A stretch of 64,000 bases of DNA from positions 1-64,000 of the forward strand of contig NZ_BCVH01000018.1 in the NCBI RefSeq assembly GCF_001591645.1, written 5' to 3'. The position numbers and the translations under genes were made by a program. Positions 7,767 through 17,182 of the stretch are shown one piece after another. Position 1 is the stretch's first letter. Every line of letters starts with the position of its first letter. This DNA comes from Robertmurraya korlensis NBRC 107688 (GTDB taxonomy: Bacteria > Bacillota > Bacilli > Bacillales > Cytobacillaceae). The notes under the pieces are model-generated. The model had not been told where the DNA came from. It did no database searches and was given only the letters and a program-made list of their open reading frames with translations.

Positions 7767-8186
7767 TTGGAAAAATGGAATCAATCTTACGGTTTTTTGC
7801 TTGGAAAAGTACTTCAGCAAATGGAAACTAAGTTTGCTGAGGGACTTGCACCATATCAAATTAATGCTAGACAATATGGTGTGCTTTTATTTATTAATGG
7901 GAACCCTTATTCATCACAAAAAGATATTTCTGAAAACCTACAAATCGATCGGACGACCATGGTAAGCCATATTGATCACTTAGAAACATTAGGATTTGTA
8001 GAGAGAACCAGGAATCCCAATGATAGGAGATTCTATAGTCTTTTAATTACACAAAAAGGGAATGAAGTTTTAGATTCACGTTGGGAATTTCTAATCAATA
8101 CGGAATTAGAAGTTCTATCCCCTTTAAGCAATCAAGAAAAACAATTGCTGAAGGAATTCCTAGTTAAAATTTGGAGTTCACTATAA
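7767..8186 (+). CDS. MarR-family transcriptional regulator
   Basis: A 139-residue MarR protein with a dimerisation helix pair at both ends and a central winged helix-turn-helix (about residues 45-95: SSQKDISENLQIDRTTMVSHIDHLE, then the wing RTRNPNDRRFYSLLIT). The DRR wing motif is typical. The start appears to be TTG 7767, with GAGGTG about ten bases upstream. The rhodanese gene begins 18 bp after the stop, so the two form an operon. The only cysteine-rich partner is the rhodanese; the regulator itself lacks the N-terminal Cys of OhrR, so a thiol-sensing role is not directly supported. Confidence 0.9.
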   Translation: MEKWNQSYGFLLGKVLQQMETKFAEGLAPYQINARQYGVLLFINGNPYSSQKDISENLQIDRTTMVSHIDHLETLGFVERTRNPNDRRFYSLLITQKGNEVLDSRWEFLINTELEVLSPLSNQEKQLLKEFLVKIWSSL

Positions 8187-8204
8187 AACTGGAGGTAAAG
8201 AAAT

Positions 8205-8597
8205 ATGAACGCACTTGATTATTTTCATGCACGTTTAGAAGCAACCATTAGCCCTATGGATTATTTGAAGTTAACACAAATTGAACCGAATAAGTATTTT
8301 TTGATTGATGTTAGAAATGGTCCGGATCATGTAAGAAGTTTAACAATCAAAGGTGCTAATATCATTCCCCAACAAGAGCTACCAGATCGGCTAAGTGAAA
8401 TTCCGATCGATAAGGAAATTATTGTTTACTGCTGGGATGTCTGGTGCAACACAGCTGCCAAAGTAGCAATGTTTTTATTAGAACGTGGGTATAAAGTAAA
8501 AGAGTTAACCGGGGGAATTGCAGCTTGGAAAGAGATGAACTTTCCTATTTCAGATACTTCTGAAGATCTTAACCTGTCTAATAGTTGTGGGTGCTGA
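8205..8597 (+). CDS. Rhodanese-like sulfurtransferase domain protein
   Basis: A 130-residue single-domain rhodanese, probably cytoplasmic. FLIDVRNGPDHVRSLTIKGA matches the conserved LIDVR...H..GHIPGA region in degenerate form. The active-site loop is CWDVWC (Cys76 to Cys81) in place of the canonical CxxGxR, and the motif ELTGGIAAWKEMNFPI closes the fold. The tail ends SCGC, adding two more cysteines. The family transfers sulfane sulfur via a persulfide on the first loop Cys. A GGAGG site lies seven bases upstream. It is co-transcribed with the MarR regulator. The substrate and acceptor are unknown. Confidence 0.88.
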   Translation: MNALDYFHARLEATISPMDYLKLTQIEPNKYFLIDVRNGPDHVRSLTIKGANIIPQQELPDRLSEIPIDKEIIVYCWDVWCNTAAKVAMFLLERGYKVKELTGGIAAWKEMNFPISDTSEDLNLSNSCGC

Positions 8598-8875
8598 CTT
8601 TATTGCTAAATAACAGGTATTGGAGTGGCGTTACTTCACTTGACCATGTAATGAATAAGTTAAAGTTAGGTTTGCCCAACTATGTCATGGAAACAAACAC
8701 CTTTAAAAAAGGTGCTTACTGTTAATTAGATAATTTACTACTCTCCTAAGATTAATTTATTTCTAGCAACGAAACACTCATTTTCAATCATTTTATATCC
8801 TCCTGGTAAATTGAGTTGGTCCTTTTCGCGTGAGCTTTAGGACTCGTTCATTCTACCTAGAGGTTATTTTTTTAT
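8598..8875. other. Non-coding spacer with a degenerate coding-like stretch
   Basis: A plus-strand frame at about 8603-8725 (...SGVTSLDHVMNKLKLGLP...FKKGAYC) is open for about 40 codons but lacks a convincing start. A small hairpin (CACCTTT/AAAGGTG, about 8699-8714) overlaps its end. I cannot assign it. Confidence 0.3.
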
Positions 8876-9250
8876 TCAACCCTCATTTTCATTTAATACA
8901 AAAATGCTAATTCAAAATCAAATCCGCCATCTGAATGGATCCGCATAAGTATCCAGTTGCTCTTTTGATCGGGTTGATCCCCATAATTTTGTCTTCATAT
9001 TCCCCTATAAGCTGAAAGAATGTTAACTCCTCAATTGGTATTCGAGTGCTATCGCTTCGGAAAATCCACGAACACCAAATTTACTTGCACTGTAAACACT
9101 TTCAGTATCTTTTACTACTTTTCCTGAATTCTATATAATATTTATGATACATCCTTTATTCTTTACCCATTACCTTTAGTACTCGTTGGGAACAAAAAAT
9201 GGTTCCTTTTAAATTTGTGTCAATCATTTGATGAATTTCAAGCTAAGCAT
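8876..9250 (-). pseudogene. Short-chain dehydrogenase/reductase, multiply broken remnant
   Basis: On the minus strand, pieces of an SDR (classical Rossmann oxidoreductase) are readable in several frames. They are, in order: MIDTNLKGTIFCSQRVLKVM; then (after a stop) NSGKVVKDTESVYSASKFGV with the catalytic YxxxK as YSASK and RGFSEAIALEYQL; then NILSAYRGNMKTKLWGSTRS; then QMADLIL and VLNENEG. At least two frameshifts and three in-frame stops separate them. The N-terminal NAD(P)-binding part (GxxxGxG) is missing. This gene is clearly dead. It lies between the rhodanese and ypmR genes. Confidence 0.8.
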
Positions 9251-9366
9251 AGGGTTAAATATATATAATTCTCTCATTTTACTAGTCAATCAATGGTAAA
9301 ATGACTTTTTGGCTTATTAGAATGCAGAAGACACCGATATTACTAGAAACTGGTGGTGAGGATTAC

Positions 9367-10293
9367 TTGAAGAAAAAGAAGGTTTGGATAAGTGCTTTTA
9401 CTGTTATTTTATCATGTTTCATTCTTTATATATTTCTTTCGTCTTTTAGTAAATGGAAGGAAGAACCTGTAAGTGTTTCAATAAATGTTAACGAACAAGT
9501 TAGTCCTTCTATTGATACTGCAGTTAAGGAAGAAGAAGAAGCAACTGAGATTGACGAGAAACCAGTGGCAAAGGCGGTAAAAGAAAAAGTCAGAGAAATG
9601 ATAGAAGGTGCTATTAATTTTTTTAGTCATGATAAAAAAATCGTTTCTATTGGTGATTCCCTCACTCAAGGTGTCGGAGATGAAACAGAAAGTGGCGGTT
9701 ATGTAGGAATTTTAAACCACACATTCGAAGTGAATAAGATGAATATTTCCATTGAAAACTTCGGTAAAAGAGGAAATCGATCGGATCAATTGTTAAAAAG
9801 GTTAGAAGAAGAGGAGATTTCTTCAGCTATAAAGGATACGGATATCGTTTTAATCACAATCGGTGCAAATGATATTATGAAAGTTGTTAGAAGTAATTAT
9901 ACAAACCTTAATATAGAGCCCTTCCAAGAGGAAAAAATCAGCTATATTGAGAGATTAACTGCTATATTTGATAAAATAAATGAAATAAATCCAGATACTC
10001 AGATCTTTTTGATTGGGTTTTATAATCCATTTGAGCGTTACTTTGGTGATATAGAGCAACTAAATGTAATTCTCGATGAGTGGAACCAAGCAGGAGAATC
10101 AGTTACAGAAGAGTTTGAGAATGTATACTATATCCCTACAGAGGATTTATTCTCTAATTCTACTATCAACCTATTTACTGATGATAATTTCCATCCAAAT
10201 ACAAGTGGGTACAAATTAATGGCACAGCGCGTTCTTGAGTATTTAAATGAATATTATGAAGAAACTGAGTTACCAGATGAGGAGATCGAATAG
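9367..10293 (+). CDS. ypmR: SGNH/GDSL-family hydrolase, YpmR-like, membrane-anchored
   Basis: An extracytoplasmic lipase/esterase-type hydrolase anchored by one N-terminal membrane helix (about residues 6-26). A charged linker follows, then the SGNH domain from about residue 90. Catalytic blocks seen are SIGDSLTQG (nucleophile Ser about 98), NFGKRGNRS, IGANDI and DDNFHPNTSGY with the Asp-x-x-His pair. TTG 9367 is preferred because GGTGAGG lies just upstream; a longer form from 9301 is possible. The downstream ypmS-like gene starts 3 bp after the stop, as in the Bacillus subtilis ypmR-ypmS pair. The substrate is unknown. Confidence 0.85.
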   Translation: MKKKKVWISAFTVILSCFILYIFLSSFSKWKEEPVSVSINVNEQVSPSIDTAVKEEEEATEIDEKPVAKAVKEKVREMIEGAINFFSHDKKIVSIGDSLTQGVGDETESGGYVGILNHTFEVNKMNISIENFGKRGNRSDQLLKRLEEEEISSAIKDTDIVLITIGANDIMKVVRSNYTNLNIEPFQEEKISYIERLTAIFDKINEINPDTQIFLIGFYNPFERYFGDIEQLNVILDEWNQAGESVTEEFENVYYIPTEDLFSNSTINLFTDDNFHPNTSGYKLMAQRVLEYLNEYYEETELPDEEIE

Positions 10294-10296
10294 AAG

Positions 10297-10917
10297 ATGA
10301 ATTTGATGAGAATACAAATAAAAACAAAACCGTCATGGAAACAATTATTTTTTGGAATAGTTGGAGTAAATGTATGCTTTGTTTTATTTTTCTTTATTTT
10401 TTTACTGTGGCCCCTGTCAGATACAGAAATACCTATAAAGGAATATATTGAAGAGGAACCCGGGGCCGAATTTACGATTACTTCGAGTAAGCAAAATTTG
10501 AATGAACTAGTCAATGAATATGTAGATCATTTCATGAAAGATAAAGATGATAAATATACAGTCATATTGGATGAACATGTTCAATTGTTGGGGTCAGTCG
10601 AAGCCTTCCAAACGGATATACCTATATCAATCACATTAGAACCCGAGGTACAAGAAAACGGAGACCTTGTGTTGTATGCTTCAGATATGTCACTTGGATT
10701 ATTGGGACTGCCAGAAAAGAAAATTCTTGAATACGTGAAGAAAGAATTAATCACGCCTGAATGGGTTGAAATTGATCCTAAAAATCAACTTATTTATATT
10801 GGAGTAACACAAATGGAAGTGAAAAGTAACTTTAAAGTAAAGGTACAAAGTTTTGATTTAAAAAATGATCATATCACATTCAGAATTAAGGTACCTAATA
10901 AAACATTAGGTTTATAG
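10297..10917 (+). CDS. ypmS: YpmS-family (DUF2140) membrane-anchored protein
   Basis: A 206-residue protein with one N-terminal membrane helix (about 15-42) and an extracytoplasmic beta-rich DUF2140 domain (DKYTVILDEHVQLLGSVEAF, PEKKILEYVKKELITPEWVEIDP, MEVKSNFKVKVQSFDLKND). It follows ypmR by 3 bp with GAGGAG upstream, so the two are translationally close. The family function is not established. Pairing with an SGNH hydrolase suggests work on a cell-surface ester. A hairpin at 10927-10967 ends the unit. Confidence 0.88.
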   Translation: MNLMRIQIKTKPSWKQLFFGIVGVNVCFVLFFFIFLLWPLSDTEIPIKEYIEEEPGAEFTITSSKQNLNELVNEYVDHFMKDKDDKYTVILDEHVQLLGSVEAFQTDIPISITLEPEVQENGDLVLYASDMSLGLLGLPEKKILEYVKKELITPEWVEIDPKNQLIYIGVTQMEVKSNFKVKVQSFDLKNDHITFRIKVPNKTLGL

Positions 10918-10926
10918 ATGGATAAA

Positions 10927-10967
10927 GAAGCACGCAAAACCTTCTTTTAAAGGGCTTTGTGTGCTTC
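10927..10967. terminator. Hairpin between convergent ypmS and alpha-galactosidase genes
   Basis: GAAGCAC...GTGCTTC with an inner CAAA/TTTG continuation forms a stem of more than 10 bp between convergent genes. The T-tract is short. Confidence 0.6.
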
Positions 10968-10979
10968 TTACGTTTACAA

Positions 10980-13205
10980 TCATTCTACACATTTTAAATA
11001 AAACACCTGAGATTGGAAGTCTCCACCGCGTTTTGCTACTTGCCTATTCACACCGTTAAATTCGGTAGGCAACTGAAGACCGACTTGCATCAGTTCATCA
11101 CCAAAATAGGTCTTCCCCTCCACTGCATACGCCATATCTGCGGCTAACCCGCTTAGTAATAATGTCTGTTGCTTTCGAGAGTTCGGTGTTGCCAAAACCT
11201 TATAATAGCCTACCAGTGCCTCGGATTGATCTTGACTCACCACCATCCAGGCAGTTTCATTTCCTTCAAAAGGACTCATTAATCTGTAGAAATCCCCATC
11301 ACGAATCAAGCGGCGATGTTCCTTATAAAAGATAACCTGCTTCTTAATTTCTTCCCTCTCTTCCTCCGTTAACGACAATGGATCCAATTCATAGCCAAAT
11401 GTACCAAAATAAGCTGTATTTGCCCGTGTGGATAGCGGTGTTTCCCTTAATGTCTGATGGTTTGGAACTGCTGATACATGGGACCCCATACTATATAATG
11501 GATAAGCAAAAGATGTACCATATTGAATCTTCAGCCTTTCAACTGCATCAGTATCATCACTGGTCCATGCCTGCGGGGCATAATAAAACATCCCTGGGTC
11601 AAAACGACCGCCCCCTCCTGCACAGGATTCAAACAATACATGTGGAAACTCCTTTGTTAACCGTTCATAAAGGGAATACACCCCTAGAATATAACGATGG
11701 AAAAACTCTCCCTGTTGATTTGTTGCTAATTTTTGTGAGAAAGCCTCCGTAATATTTCGATTCATATCCCATTTAATATAAGAAAGATTGGTCTGCTTAA
11801 TAATTCCAGCGATTTTTCCATACAGAAAATCAACAATCTCTGGTCTTGAAAAATCAAGCATGAGCTGGTTTCGCCCTAAAGTACGGGGCTGATTAGATAA
11901 CCCAACAGCCCAATCCGGATGCTCCTTATATAGCTCACTATTGGGACTAATCATTTCTGGTTCAAACCAAAGACCAAACTTCATACCCGTATTGGAAATT
12001 TTTTGGGCTAAGCTTTCTAATCCATTGGGAAGTTTATTCAAGTCTACCTGCCAATCTCCTAGTGAAGAGGTATCGTCATTTCTTTTTCCAAACCAGCCAT
12101 CATCGAGAACAAACAATTCAATTCCCAACTCGCTAGCTGAATTGGCAATATTTACGAGCTTTTCTTCATCAAAATCGAAATACGTCGCTTCCCAGTTATT
12201 AATCAAAATCGGACGCTCTTCCCTTTTCCATTGATCAGGTATCAGATTGTCACGGTACAGATGATGGAAGGCCTGACTCATTCCATTTAGACCCTGGTCG
12301 GAGTATACCATTACCACTTCCGGTGTTTGAAAAAGCTCTCCAGGTGGAAGAATCCACTTAAATCCAAATGGATGAATCCCGACCATTACTCTTGCCATAC
12401 CATAGTGATCAACTTCCACCTGCATGATAAAATTACTGCTGTAAACAAAGTTAAATCCATATACCTCACCAGTATGCTCTGTCGTAAAGGGTCTTTTTAA
12501 TGCCATGAACGGATTATGATGGTGTGAACTTGCCCCACGCAGACTTGAAATCGACTGAATTCCCATTTCTAACTTGCGTTCCTTGACATGCCTTTCCCGT
12601 CCCCATGTGCCTCCTAGATGGGTAACAATGAAATCTTTGTTAGGGAGGTCGAGGACTGCTCCCATGAGTCGATCAATCTCCAGATATTCACTACCCTTAT
12701 TTTTCAAGGATGTACTTCTAGTAATAACAGGTTTGTCTCGAAAAATGGTGTAATTTAATATCAATTCTGCTTCAAGAAACTCATCCTTTAGAGAAATTTG
12801 AAGGGTGCTCGCGTCTTGATTATCATTTGCGTAGGTGGCAGGAAGTCCTTCCAGCTTTGGCTTTCCTTCTAAGATGGTAAAAGAGTCATAGGTAAAATTC
12901 GGTACATGGGGCTCTGCTTCTTTACTAACACTGATGGCTGGTTCCCTGAAATCAGAGTTTCCGTACGCAGGATACTCCTGTCTTACCGTTTCTAAACTAA
13001 AAGCAGGATCATCCTCATACACATGACAACTGGCAGCAGTTGGGACATCATAGGCTTGTAAATGAGAAAAATCCGCCCTGTTCCGTAATGCCTTGCCAAA
13101 ATAAAGATGACCTAATTGGCCATTTTTCATCACGTGAAAAATATAGCTTATTTGCCCATTCGTTAGATGAAATTGTTGTTTTTCTGGATTGGTATGTATT
13201 AGCAT
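10980..13205 (-). CDS. Alpha-galactosidase, GH36 family
   Basis: A retaining alpha-galactosidase releasing terminal alpha-1,6-galactose from melibiose, raffinose-family sugars or galactomannan fragments. It is cytoplasmic, with no signal peptide. The N-terminal beta-sandwich is followed by a TIM barrel. LFVLDDGWFG, WFEPEMISP, KWDMNRN (nucleophile Asp about 480), ESCAGGGGRFDPG and SDDTDAVERL (acid/base Asp about 550) are all present. The start is ATG 13205, fixed by AAGGTGAGG three bases upstream, giving 741 residues, the usual bacterial length. It is the last gene of the galactoside operon, 88 bp after the beta-galactosidase. Confidence 0.95.
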   Translation of the reverse strand: MLIHTNPEKQQFHLTNGQISYIFHVMKNGQLGHLYFGKALRNRADFSHLQAYDVPTAASCHVYEDDPAFSLETVRQEYPAYGNSDFREPAISVSKEAEPHVPNFTYDSFTILEGKPKLEGLPATYANDNQDASTLQISLKDEFLEAELILNYTIFRDKPVITRSTSLKNKGSEYLEIDRLMGAVLDLPNKDFIVTHLGGTWGRERHVKERKLEMGIQSISSLRGASSHHHNPFMALKRPFTTEHTGEVYGFNFVYSSNFIMQVEVDHYGMARVMVGIHPFGFKWILPPGELFQTPEVVMVYSDQGLNGMSQAFHHLYRDNLIPDQWKREERPILINNWEATYFDFDEEKLVNIANSASELGIELFVLDDGWFGKRNDDTSSLGDWQVDLNKLPNGLESLAQKISNTGMKFGLWFEPEMISPNSELYKEHPDWAVGLSNQPRTLGRNQLMLDFSRPEIVDFLYGKIAGIIKQTNLSYIKWDMNRNITEAFSQKLATNQQGEFFHRYILGVYSLYERLTKEFPHVLFESCAGGGGRFDPGMFYYAPQAWTSDDTDAVERLKIQYGTSFAYPLYSMGSHVSAVPNHQTLRETPLSTRANTAYFGTFGYELDPLSLTEEEREEIKKQVIFYKEHRRLIRDGDFYRLMSPFEGNETAWMVVSQDQSEALVGYYKVLATPNSRKQQTLLLSGLAADMAYAVEGKTYFGDELMQVGLQLPTEFNGVNRQVAKRGGDFQSQVFYLKCVE

Positions 13206-13293
13206 AATCCTCACCTTCTCTTCACTTAATCCCTTATTGTAGATGCTACCATTTTTATGCGAAGAGCCCATTACCCCGGCTCTTCACAATCTA

Positions 13294-16200
13294 TTACACT
13301 TTTTGAATCATAAATTCAAATTCCATGTCCTGTTCTGACTTAATGAGATGCTCATCATGGACTGGTGCACCCCAGCTGTCGTCCCCGCCGACTCCCATTT
13401 GCTTGCCGGCAACCGTTACAACCGTATAATGAACATTGGGAAGCTCATAGATATGCTGTGCGCTCTCCAGTTCAAATGCTGTATATGGAGAGAAATTACA
13501 CTCCAATGGATCAGTTACCGACGAAATCTTCATTCCCTGGCCGTTACGATTGGTCACGTTCACACGGCGGACACCCGTTCTATTACCAGATTCCTGTGGC
13601 ATCACATAACCTGATAGATTGTCAGATACCTGATTCTTGAAGGTAGTTAGTTTCGCACCCATCGCACGGTCTGAGTAATTTTCATCAGGCCCCATTGCAT
13701 ACCAGTCGAGTTGATCATAGTCCGCTGGCAGCTTGAAGGAAACTGCAAAAATCGGCATTTGCGGCAGATTTTCAGCTCCTCTATAGGCAGACTTCACACG
13801 AACGCTTCCATCTGGATAAACCGTGTAAACAGTTTTCACCTCGACGTCTTGGTGAATGGAGAATTGATAAGTAAAAGCAATGCTCACTTGATTGGGATCT
13901 TCTACATGCTCAATATTTACACACTTTCGCGCAAGGCTTGCAGCATACCAAAGCCCCGATTGGAAGCTTTGAGAAAAGCCACGGTCATTATCCGTTGTGG
14001 CTCTCCAGAACAACGGTGCAGGAGGAAGTGAGATCATTTCTTTCCCTGCATAGTTTAGTGATACCAAGCTTCCAGCCTGCTTCGAAAACATTACGGTAAA
14101 GTCTCGGCCATGAACGCCTATATTGACATCACCATGGGCAACACGTAAATCTCCGCTTACTGAAGCCATTTCTCTCGTACCCACTTCATATACATACTGC
14201 CCGAATGCAATCTCATATCCTGCTTCAGCCCAAACGGTGCTTTCCGTTAACTTTAGTGAGGTTTGAATGCAATACTCACCTGACTCCATCGTAACTTCCT
14301 TAGGTAAGACAAACTCAAATCGTCCCTTACTTTGCGGTTCAACAGCAGCTAGAAGGGTGTTTTTGTACAATTCCTTTCCTTCACGATATAAAACATACTC
14401 AAGTGTGTAATCTGCTGTATTAGAGAATAAGCTTTCATTTTTGAGGGTGACGCCTGTCTGGTCGGGTACTAGTTTAAAATCTTGATATAAAAATTTCACT
14501 TCCTGCATTTTTGGAGAGAGCTCACGGTTTGCATAGACAATCCCATTCGTACAGAACCCATAATCCGTTGGACGGTCTCCAAAATCACCGCCATAGGCTA
14601 GAAATTCATTTCCATAACGATCCTTTTTATAAATGGATTGATCAACATAATCCCAAATAAATCCGCCCTGATACATCGGATACTTCTGCTCTAGTTCTGT
14701 ATATTTGTACATCCCGCCAAGTGAGTTCCCCATCGCATGCATGTACTCGCAGCTAATGTACGGCTTCTCAGGGTTGTCATTTAAATACTTCTCAATGTCG
14801 GCCGGCTTTGCATACATACGGCTTTCCATATCACTGGTGTCATTATACTCACGGTTGTGGAACACACCTTCGTAATGAACGAGTCTGCTAGGATCAGCCT
14901 GTTTGAAATATTTCGAGACATTCAAGATAACTTCACCCGCGTATGATTCATTCCCACAGGACCAAATTAAGATGGATGGGTGATTTTTATCCCGTTCCAC
15001 CATTGATATCGCACGGTCCATGACAATCGGTTCCCATTCTGGCTTATTACCTGGAATATTCCAAGAAGGCTCAACTGCCCCCATTTTTTGCCATGACCCA
15101 TGGGTTTCAAGGTTCATCTCATCAATGACATACACACCATATTCGTCACATAATTCGTACCAATAGCTTTGGTTCGGGTAATGAGAGGTACGAACGGCAT
15201 TGATGTTATGACGTTTCAAGGTTTTAATATCCCAAAGCATATCTTCTTTTGTAATTGCACGGCCATGGCGTGGATTGAACTCATGACGGTTTACACCCTT
15301 GAATACAATCCTCTCACCATTAAGATGCATGATTTTATCTATCAGCTCAAATCTTCTAAACCCAACCTTCTGGGGAACTACCTCTACTAAACTTCCAGAC
15401 TGGTTATAGATTTGAATAAAACATTTATATAAATAAGGATTCTCGGCACTCCATAGGGTTGGATGCTCAACAGGCAACGTAATTAACCACTTGCCATCGA
15501 TATATGTAGCACTTTCTTTTTTAACAAGACTACCCGTTCCATCCACTAATTCTGCAGTGATCCTTGAAGGCTTCTCCCCTTGAAGTTTTAAATCCACTGA
15601 GAGAGTCGCATTTGTAAAAGATATATCTAGTTCAGGACGAACATGAAGATCAGAGACATGAATTTCTGGAACGGTATACAGATAAACATCACGGAAGATT
15701 CCTGAGAATCTCCAAAAATCCTGATCTTCAAGCCAGCTGCCGGTACTTCGTTGATAGACTTCCACCGCGAGCTTGTTCTCCCCATCTTGTAAATAGGGAG
15801 TTAAATCAAATTCCGCAGGCGTAAAAGAATCTTCACTGTATCCTACAAACTCACCATTTACCCATACATAGAAAGCAGATTCTACCCCTTGGAAAGAAAT
15901 ATATACCGGCTTTTCCTGCATTGCAGCTGGAACCTGAAAATACTTCACATAGCTTCCAACTGGATTATGATCCGTAGGAATTTCCGGGGGACGAAGTTCA
16001 TGATGCCCATCCCATGGATACATCGTATTCACATATTGAGGCTGCCCGTAGCCCTGGAGTTGAATATGCCCTGGAACGGTAATGTCTCCCCAGCCAGCAC
16101 AGAGATAGTCTTTTTCGAAAAAGTTTACGGGGCGATGGTTAGGATTCATACTGTAGGTAAACTTCCAATTTCCGTTTAATTCATGTCGCAATTTCATTGG

Positions 16201-16320
16201 TGACCCATTACGTGCTTCTTCCATGGTTGTGTAGTACACATGGTCTGAGTGAGCTGGAACACGGTTAACCGCAAACACATTTACATCTGTAAGCCAGTTC
16301 AAACTTGGTGTAGTTGTCAT
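13294..16320 (-). CDS. lacZ: Beta-galactosidase, GH2 family (LacZ type)
   Basis: A 1008-residue cytoplasmic enzyme with the five-domain LacZ layout: jelly-roll binding domain (DYLCAGWGDITVPGHIQLQG), two immunoglobulin-like domains, a TIM barrel, and a C-terminal small-chain domain (ending near LPNVHYTVVTVAGKQMG). Catalytic acid/base Glu458 lies in WSCGNESY and nucleophile Glu525 in ISCEYMHAMGNS. It hydrolyses terminal beta-galactose from lactose or galacto-oligosaccharides. It lies 34 bp after the second permease gene; ATG 16320 has AGGAAGTG upstream. It is part of one unit with the ABC importer and alpha-galactosidase. Confidence 0.96.
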   Translation of the reverse strand: MTTTPSLNWLTDVNVFAVNRVPAHSDHVYYTTMEEARNGSPMKLRHELNGNWKFTYSMNPNHRPVNFFEKDYLCAGWGDITVPGHIQLQGYGQPQYVNTMYPWDGHHELRPPEIPTDHNPVGSYVKYFQVPAAMQEKPVYISFQGVESAFYVWVNGEFVGYSEDSFTPAEFDLTPYLQDGENKLAVEVYQRSTGSWLEDQDFWRFSGIFRDVYLYTVPEIHVSDLHVRPELDISFTNATLSVDLKLQGEKPSRITAELVDGTGSLVKKESATYIDGKWLITLPVEHPTLWSAENPYLYKCFIQIYNQSGSLVEVVPQKVGFRRFELIDKIMHLNGERIVFKGVNRHEFNPRHGRAITKEDMLWDIKTLKRHNINAVRTSHYPNQSYWYELCDEYGVYVIDEMNLETHGSWQKMGAVEPSWNIPGNKPEWEPIVMDRAISMVERDKNHPSILIWSCGNESYAGEVILNVSKYFKQADPSRLVHYEGVFHNREYNDTSDMESRMYAKPADIEKYLNDNPEKPYISCEYMHAMGNSLGGMYKYTELEQKYPMYQGGFIWDYVDQSIYKKDRYGNEFLAYGGDFGDRPTDYGFCTNGIVYANRELSPKMQEVKFLYQDFKLVPDQTGVTLKNESLFSNTADYTLEYVLYREGKELYKNTLLAAVEPQSKGRFEFVLPKEVTMESGEYCIQTSLKLTESTVWAEAGYEIAFGQYVYEVGTREMASVSGDLRVAHGDVNIGVHGRDFTVMFSKQAGSLVSLNYAGKEMISLPPAPLFWRATTDNDRGFSQSFQSGLWYAASLARKCVNIEHVEDPNQVSIAFTYQFSIHQDVEVKTVYTVYPDGSVRVKSAYRGAENLPQMPIFAVSFKLPADYDQLDWYAMGPDENYSDRAMGAKLTTFKNQVSDNLSGYVMPQESGNRTGVRRVNVTNRNGQGMKISSVTDPLECNFSPYTAFELESAQHIYELPNVHYTVVTVAGKQMGVGGDDSWGAPVHDEHLIKSEQDMEFEFMIQKV

Positions 16321-16354
16321 ATCTATTACACTTCCTATCTATATATTTTATTTC

Positions 16355-17182
16355 CTATTTAACAGAACCCATCATTCCAGCAACAAAATGCTTTTGCATA
16401 ATAAAGAAGATGAGGGCTGCTGGCAGAGTCGCAATAACAATGGCCGTCATAATCACGCCAAAGTCAGGAGAATAACTGGAACCAAGCACCGATATCAACA
16501 ATGGAATGGTCTGATTCTCTGGTGACTGAAGCACAACAAGTGGCCATAAGTAGCTATTCCAGCTTGCCATAAACGTAATAATGGCCGCCGCTGCATACGT
16601 TGTTTTCATCGTCGGAATATAAATTCTGAAAAACACACCTAGCTCAGTTAAACCGTCAATTCTTCCCGCCTCAAGAATGTCCTTCGGAAACATCTTTGTA
16701 CTCTGTCGGAAGAAGAAAATGAGAAAGGCAGTTGTTACGGTTGGTAAAATAACAGCGGAAAAGGTATCAATTCCAATCATCGGTGTCGTTTGTGAAATCG
16801 TTCCAAACATTCGGAATAACGGAACCATTAATGCGGCAAATGGAATCATCATTGAAAGAAGCAGGAAATTAAATAAGAAGTCCTTTGCTTTACTTTGAAA
16901 TATTTCAAACCCATATCCAGCCAATGAAGCAATCAGCATTCCAAGTACAGTAGTAATAATCGATATTTTTGCTGAATTGACTAGGGCAGGAATTAGATCA
17001 ACCGTATTGAGAAGATTGGTTAGATTCTCGACCAAATGGCTTCCTGGTAGTAATTTCCCCTTTGTGACATCAACTGATTTATTCGTTGCACTGATAATCA
17101 TCCACAAAAATGGAAAGATAGAAACAATCGCAGCGATTGTAAGAAACCCGTAACCAAAGACTTTTTTAAGCATTTTTATCAC
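16355..17182 (-). CDS. Carbohydrate ABC transporter permease (MalG/LacG type)
   Basis: A 275-residue inner permease subunit with six membrane helices and the EAA loop EAGRIDGLTELGVFFRIYIPTMK, which docks the ATPase. It belongs to the CUT1 family for oligosaccharide import. Its start overlaps the end of the preceding permease by 17 bp, typical of translational coupling. No ATPase gene is in the operon; Bacillus importers of this class share MsmX, so that is the expected partner (inference). The substrate, judged from the co-transcribed glycosidases, should be a galactose-containing oligosaccharide. Confidence 0.92.
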   Translation of the reverse strand: MIKMLKKVFGYGFLTIAAIVSIFPFLWMIISATNKSVDVTKGKLLPGSHLVENLTNLLNTVDLIPALVNSAKISIITTVLGMLIASLAGYGFEIFQSKAKDFLFNFLLLSMMIPFAALMVPLFRMFGTISQTTPMIGIDTFSAVILPTVTTAFLIFFFRQSTKMFPKDILEAGRIDGLTELGVFFRIYIPTMKTTYAAAAIITFMASWNSYLWPLVVLQSPENQTIPLLISVLGSSYSPDFGVIMTAIVIATLPAALIFFIMQKHFVAGMMGSVK

